Shown piece after piece: positions 61,179-64,000 of a stretch of 64,000 nucleotides of DNA (positions are counted from its first letter, which is position 1; the number at the start of each line of letters is the position of its first letter). Made by a program: the position numbers and the translations under genes. The stretch lies in assembly GCA_013214575.1 (NCBI GenBank), contig JABSSD010000082.1, positions 30,665-94,664 of the forward strand, read 5' to 3'. The DNA comes from Paracoccaceae bacterium (lineage in GTDB: Bacteria; Pseudomonadota; Alphaproteobacteria; Rhodobacterales; Rhodobacteraceae). The notes below the pieces were generated by a model that saw only the letters and a program-made list of their open reading frames with translations, was not told the origin of the DNA and did no database searches.

Positions 61179-61307
61179 GTTTTGTTTGCAGCCAACAGAC
61201 GTGGTCTATACTGGCCGGGTTTGTGAGCCGTGTTTGCGGGCCGGGGCGCCACCCCAGAATGTGGTTCTCAGTCAGCCCAAACCCGTCTGGGAAACGTTCG
61301 AACTAAC

Positions 61308-61403
61308 ATGGATTGGTTGCATTTGCCAAAGTCTCACCCGGCGCTGGCCACAAACCGGCCGTTTTTTCGTGTCACTTTTGTGCTAACTTATTTGGTGAGG
61401 TAA
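61308..61403 (+). CDS. Possible 31-residue upstream ORF
   Basis: ATG 61308 to TAA 61403 encodes MDWLHLPKSHPALATNRPFF and a few more residues. The stop falls just before the gene at 61410. A weak GGCC hairpin with a six-T run lies inside it. No clear ribosome site is seen, so this may be only a chance frame; the 292-bp gap otherwise holds the secA terminator. Confidence 0.2.
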   Translation: MDWLHLPKSHPALATNRPFFRVTFVLTYLVR

Positions 61404-61409
61404 GTGGTG

Positions 61410-62315
61410 ATGCTAGACAAACATATGATGGCTATGAGCGGAGTGACCCTGGTTGCGGCCTTGGGGATCGGCTTTGCCATGCAATACAATTCCAGCCCCG
61501 GTGGCCGTCAATCAACAGTGCCGCCAGCGGCAGAAGAGGCCCAGGCTGAACTGGTTCTTCGCGACATTCGACTGACCTCAACCGTGAATATTGAGCCAGC
61601 AGATCTGATCCGTGGCGATCAACTGCCGGTGATGGCTTTCTCACAAAAGATCAACTGCGTAGTGTCGGCACAGGCCCGTGCTGAACCGCAGGCACTTGTT
61701 GCGCTGACCTTTTGGGCGCCGTGTAACAGCAGTGAGCGGGTTACCGTTCACCACTCGGGCCTGATGTTTACCGCCACCACGGATGGCGATGGCAGATTGT
61801 CCATGCAGGTTCCGGCTCTGGCCGAAAATGCGATCTTCATCATCGAGTTGGCCTCCGGCGCCGGCGCAGTGGCCTCCACCAAGGTGACCGATCTGGACGA
61901 GATCGACCGGGTTGCGCTGCAGTGGACTGGCCACAGCGGGTTTGAAATCCATGCCCGTGAATTTGGGGCTGATTACGGCCAGGGTGGCCATGTATGGTCG
62001 GGTTCGGCTGACAGTGGACGGACCAGTCAGGTGCTGAGACTTGGTGATGGGCAGCAGTTGTTGCCCCGCATGGTCGAGGTCTACAGTTTTGCCCGCAACA
62101 TGACCGATGCCAACGGAACGGTCGCCCTGAGCATCGAGGCTGAGGTCTCGGCAAATAACTGTGGCCGGGAAATTTCGGCGCAAACCCTGGAGATTCGCGG
62201 TGGTCAAGGGCTGCGAACACGCGATTTAGTATTATCCATGCCAAATTGTAATGCGATTGGCGACTTTCTGGTGTTGAATAATCTTGTAGAAGACCTGAAA
62301 ATCGCCGCCAATTGA
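61410..62315 (+). CDS. Exported or anchored protein of unknown function
   Basis: From ATG 61410 it has 301 residues. An N-terminal hydrophobic segment (MAMSGVTLVAALGIGFAM) could be a signal or anchor, followed by a low-complexity linker. The rest is a beta-rich domain with four or five cysteines including NCVVSA, APCNSSE, NNCGRE and MPNCNA, suggesting disulfides in the periplasm. Two upstream in-frame GTG codons are alternatives. I recognise no family. The next gene starts 24 nt downstream, so the two may work together. Confidence 0.7.
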   Translation: MLDKHMMAMSGVTLVAALGIGFAMQYNSSPGGRQSTVPPAAEEAQAELVLRDIRLTSTVNIEPADLIRGDQLPVMAFSQKINCVVSAQARAEPQALVALTFWAPCNSSERVTVHHSGLMFTATTDGDGRLSMQVPALAENAIFIIELASGAGAVASTKVTDLDEIDRVALQWTGHSGFEIHAREFGADYGQGGHVWSGSADSGRTSQVLRLGDGQQLLPRMVEVYSFARNMTDANGTVALSIEAEVSANNCGREISAQTLEIRGGQGLRTRDLVLSMPNCNAIGDFLVLNNLVEDLKIAAN

Positions 62316-62339
62316 TCTGTGGTTCACTAGGGTTTCTTT

Positions 62340-63896
62340 ATGGCTTGGCATCGTGCGGCAGTTTGCGCCGCACTCATTCTTTTTGGCTCCACCCTGTCCG
62401 CCCCGGCGCAGGACGTAACGCTGTCCTCACCGGATGGCGCGGTTGAGATCAGCGGCGACCTGCTTGGCTTTGACGGCCAGTTTTACCGGGTGGATACCCA
62501 GTTTGGTGAACTGACCGTAGATGGGTCCGGGGTGATCTGTGACGGACCGGGATGCCCCAATCTGGCGGATTTCGTGGCGGAGCTGACATTGTCCGGATCC
62601 TCGACCATGGCCGAAGTTCTGTTGCCGGCCCTGATCGAAGCCTTCGCGCTGAGAAACGATTACCAAACCCGCAGGAACAGTCTGGAAAACGGACATTTTG
62701 AATATCTGTTGTTGCGGGGCGACTATACGCCAGTGGCGCGGTTCACATTTCTGGTCAGCAACACCGACGAAGGTTTTGCCGATCTTCTGGCCAACGAGGC
62801 AGATGTGGTCATGGCCCTGCGGGAAATCCGGCCAGAGGAGCGCCAACGGGCCCGGGGTGCCGGCATGGGAGACATGACAGACCCAAGCCGTAGCCGGGTT
62901 TTGGCGCTGGATGCGATGGTGCCGGTGGTGGCGCCTGGCAATCCGGTGACCAGTATTTCTGTGCCGCAACTGGCCAGGGTCTTTGCGGGTGAAATCGCCA
63001 ATTGGCAAGAGCTAGGCGGCGCAGATGCGCCGATATCGCTGCATCTTCCGGTGGCGGGCTCTGGCTTGAGCCAGGCGGTCGAAGATCGTCTTTTGGCGCC
63101 CGCGAAATTGCCGCTGTCGCAGGACTTGCGGCGCCATGATCGCAGCAGCGGCTTGGCCCGCGCGGTGACCACCGACCCGTTTGCCATTGGCATTGCCAGC
63201 TATGCCGAGACAGGCACTGCGCGGATGCTGACGCTGACCGGGTCCTGTGGGTTTGCCCTGGCTGCGGGGCGTCGCGCCATCAAAACAGAGGATTACCCGT
63301 TAAGCGCGCCGATGTTTCTGTACCTGCCGGCCCGGCGCCTGCCCAAGGTGGCGCGCGATTTCCTGAGCTATACCCGTGGCCCGGCGGCGCAAGTGGTGAT
63401 TCGTCGCGTTGGATTTGTCGATCAGGCGCCGGAACAGATCCCGGTCAAGGCGCAGGGCCAACGGCTGGCAAATGCCATTATGGCAGCGGGCGAAGAAATT
63501 GACCTAGCCGAGTTGCAGCGCCTGGTTGGCCTGATGGATGATATGCAGCGGCTGACCACATCGTTTCGGTTCGAGACCGGTTCCACCCGACCTGACGCGC
63601 AGTCGCGCGCCAATATCACTCAGCTTGCGCGGGCAATGGAGGCCGGGGTGTATGATACCAAGACGCTGGTATTTGTCGGGTTTTCCGACGGTGAAGGTGC
63701 CGCGGCTGGCAATCGAAAGATCGCGATGAAACGGGCCGAGACGGTACGGGATGCGGTGGTCAGGGCCGCTCAGACGGCTAATTTTGAGCGCATGCAAATT
63801 GAGGTGGAGGCCTTTGGTGAGGCGCTGCCGATGGCTTGCGATGACAGTGACTGGGGTCGCCAGGTAAACCGCCGGGTCGAAGTCTGGCTGCGCTGA
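62340..63896 (+). CDS. PstS-like binding domain fused to OmpA-type peptidoglycan-binding domain
   Basis: A 518-residue exported protein. A signal peptide (AAVCAALILFGSTLSAPAQ) is followed by a small N-terminal domain with CDGPGCP, then a PstS/PBP-like domain (about 80-350) with LTLSGSSTMAEVLLPAL and VFAGEIANW. The C-terminal 120 residues are OmpA-like (FRFETGSTRPD, FVGFSDGEG, NRKIAMKRAETVRDAV, GRQVNRRVEVWL), expected to bind peptidoglycan. The OmpA part makes classical transport unlikely; a phosphate-binding wall-anchored role is inference. It pairs with the preceding gene. Confidence 0.85.
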   Translation: MAWHRAAVCAALILFGSTLSAPAQDVTLSSPDGAVEISGDLLGFDGQFYRVDTQFGELTVDGSGVICDGPGCPNLADFVAELTLSGSSTMAEVLLPALIEAFALRNDYQTRRNSLENGHFEYLLLRGDYTPVARFTFLVSNTDEGFADLLANEADVVMALREIRPEERQRARGAGMGDMTDPSRSRVLALDAMVPVVAPGNPVTSISVPQLARVFAGEIANWQELGGADAPISLHLPVAGSGLSQAVEDRLLAPAKLPLSQDLRRHDRSSGLARAVTTDPFAIGIASYAETGTARMLTLTGSCGFALAAGRRAIKTEDYPLSAPMFLYLPARRLPKVARDFLSYTRGPAAQVVIRRVGFVDQAPEQIPVKAQGQRLANAIMAAGEEIDLAELQRLVGLMDDMQRLTTSFRFETGSTRPDAQSRANITQLARAMEAGVYDTKTLVFVGFSDGEGAAAGNRKIAMKRAETVRDAVVRAAQTANFERMQIEVEAFGEALPMACDDSDWGRQVNRRVEVWLR

Positions 63897-63961
63897 CCTG
63901 TTGGGGATGATCTGGGCAACAGAGCGCGCATTGTCAAAGCCAATGTCTCCTGCCCGTTGTC

Positions 63962-63992
63962 GGTCTCTTCGAGACCCGCCCTCGGTTGGGCG
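63962..63992 (+). repeat. Tandem hairpins at right window edge
   Basis: GGTCTC/GAGACC with TTC loop (63962-63976) and CGCCC/GGGCG with TCGGTT loop (63977-63992) follow the last gene by about 65 nt, then TGGCCCCC to the window end. They could be a terminator or the beginning of another hairpin-plus-tail repeat, but the end is cut. Confidence 0.4.
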
Positions 63993-64000
63993 TGGCCCCC

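Noticed and set aside
1..64000. tRNA, rRNA, CRISPR array, insertion sequence, prophage or toxin-antitoxin pair
   Set aside because: None seen by reading; all gaps over 130 bp were examined. A tRNA or Rfam scan could still find something subtle.

Overview
The window looks like a chromosomal replication-origin neighbourhood of a marine Rhodobacteraceae (Roseobacter-group) alphaproteobacterium. Reasons: the gene order aroE-maf / hemJ-rho-mnmE-mnmG-rsmG-parA-parB, two perfect copies of the bacterial centromere site parS, Roseobacter-style protein sequences, strong G/C preference at third codon positions, and a NavSp/NavMs-type bacterial sodium channel. I saw no rRNA, tRNA, CRISPR array, transposase or phage gene; nearly everything is core or lineage-conserved.

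Layout. 1-1068: partial aroE and maf, leftward. 1069-1476: candidate oriC with DnaA-box-like sequences and an AT-rich stretch. 1477-8860: rightward hemJ, rho, mnmE, mnmG, rsmG, parA, parB, with parS sites inside the starts of mnmG and rsmG. 8850-11681: leftward DUF454 gene, hemW, rdgB, rph. 11825-13462: hrcA-grpE. 13558-16194: mutS, leftward. 16602-19736: malic enzyme and ribokinase. 20073-21694: an unusual class-IV aminotransferase/sulfotransferase-like pair behind a perfect 39-bp palindrome. 21781-23795: leftward SCP2, DUF1810 and argG. 23933-25989: membrane protein and threonine dehydratase. 26006-27774: divergent Hpt protein and response-regulator/PP2C phosphatase. 27870-31127: two Nudix genes around hslO, then the CCA-adding enzyme. 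31216-35021: short leader ORF candidate and two ABC exporter half-transporters. 35063-39413: RNA methyltransferase, voltage-gated Na+ channel, two L,D-transpeptidases, a CAP-domain lipoprotein and a tiny secreted protein.

39545-42547 encodes a 1000-residue kinase / M23 peptidase / class-III aminotransferase fusion, followed by hemH and an NDUFAF5-like methyltransferase. 44559-46933: comF, grxC, nitrilase-family amidase, MarR regulator. 47160-49777: ubiG, prolyl iminopeptidase and a short Tat-exported substrate-binding-like protein. 49834-55311: the rimP-nusA-ylxR-infB translation/transcription operon with a candidate attenuator in its leader. 55455-61117: a 44-aa gene, mutT, argJ, a parvulin isomerase and secA. 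61410-63896: an unknown secreted/anchored protein and a PstS/OmpA fusion.

The points most worth following are the tri-domain fusion, the aminotransferase/sulfotransferase pair with its palindrome and a substituted PLP-contacting glutamate, the leader ORF ahead of the ABC exporters, the rimP leader, and a dispersed hairpin-plus-tail intergenic repeat. Several starts were moved from the longest reading frame to a better-supported codon; each case is stated. No database search or folding program was run; family assignments rest on motif recognition.
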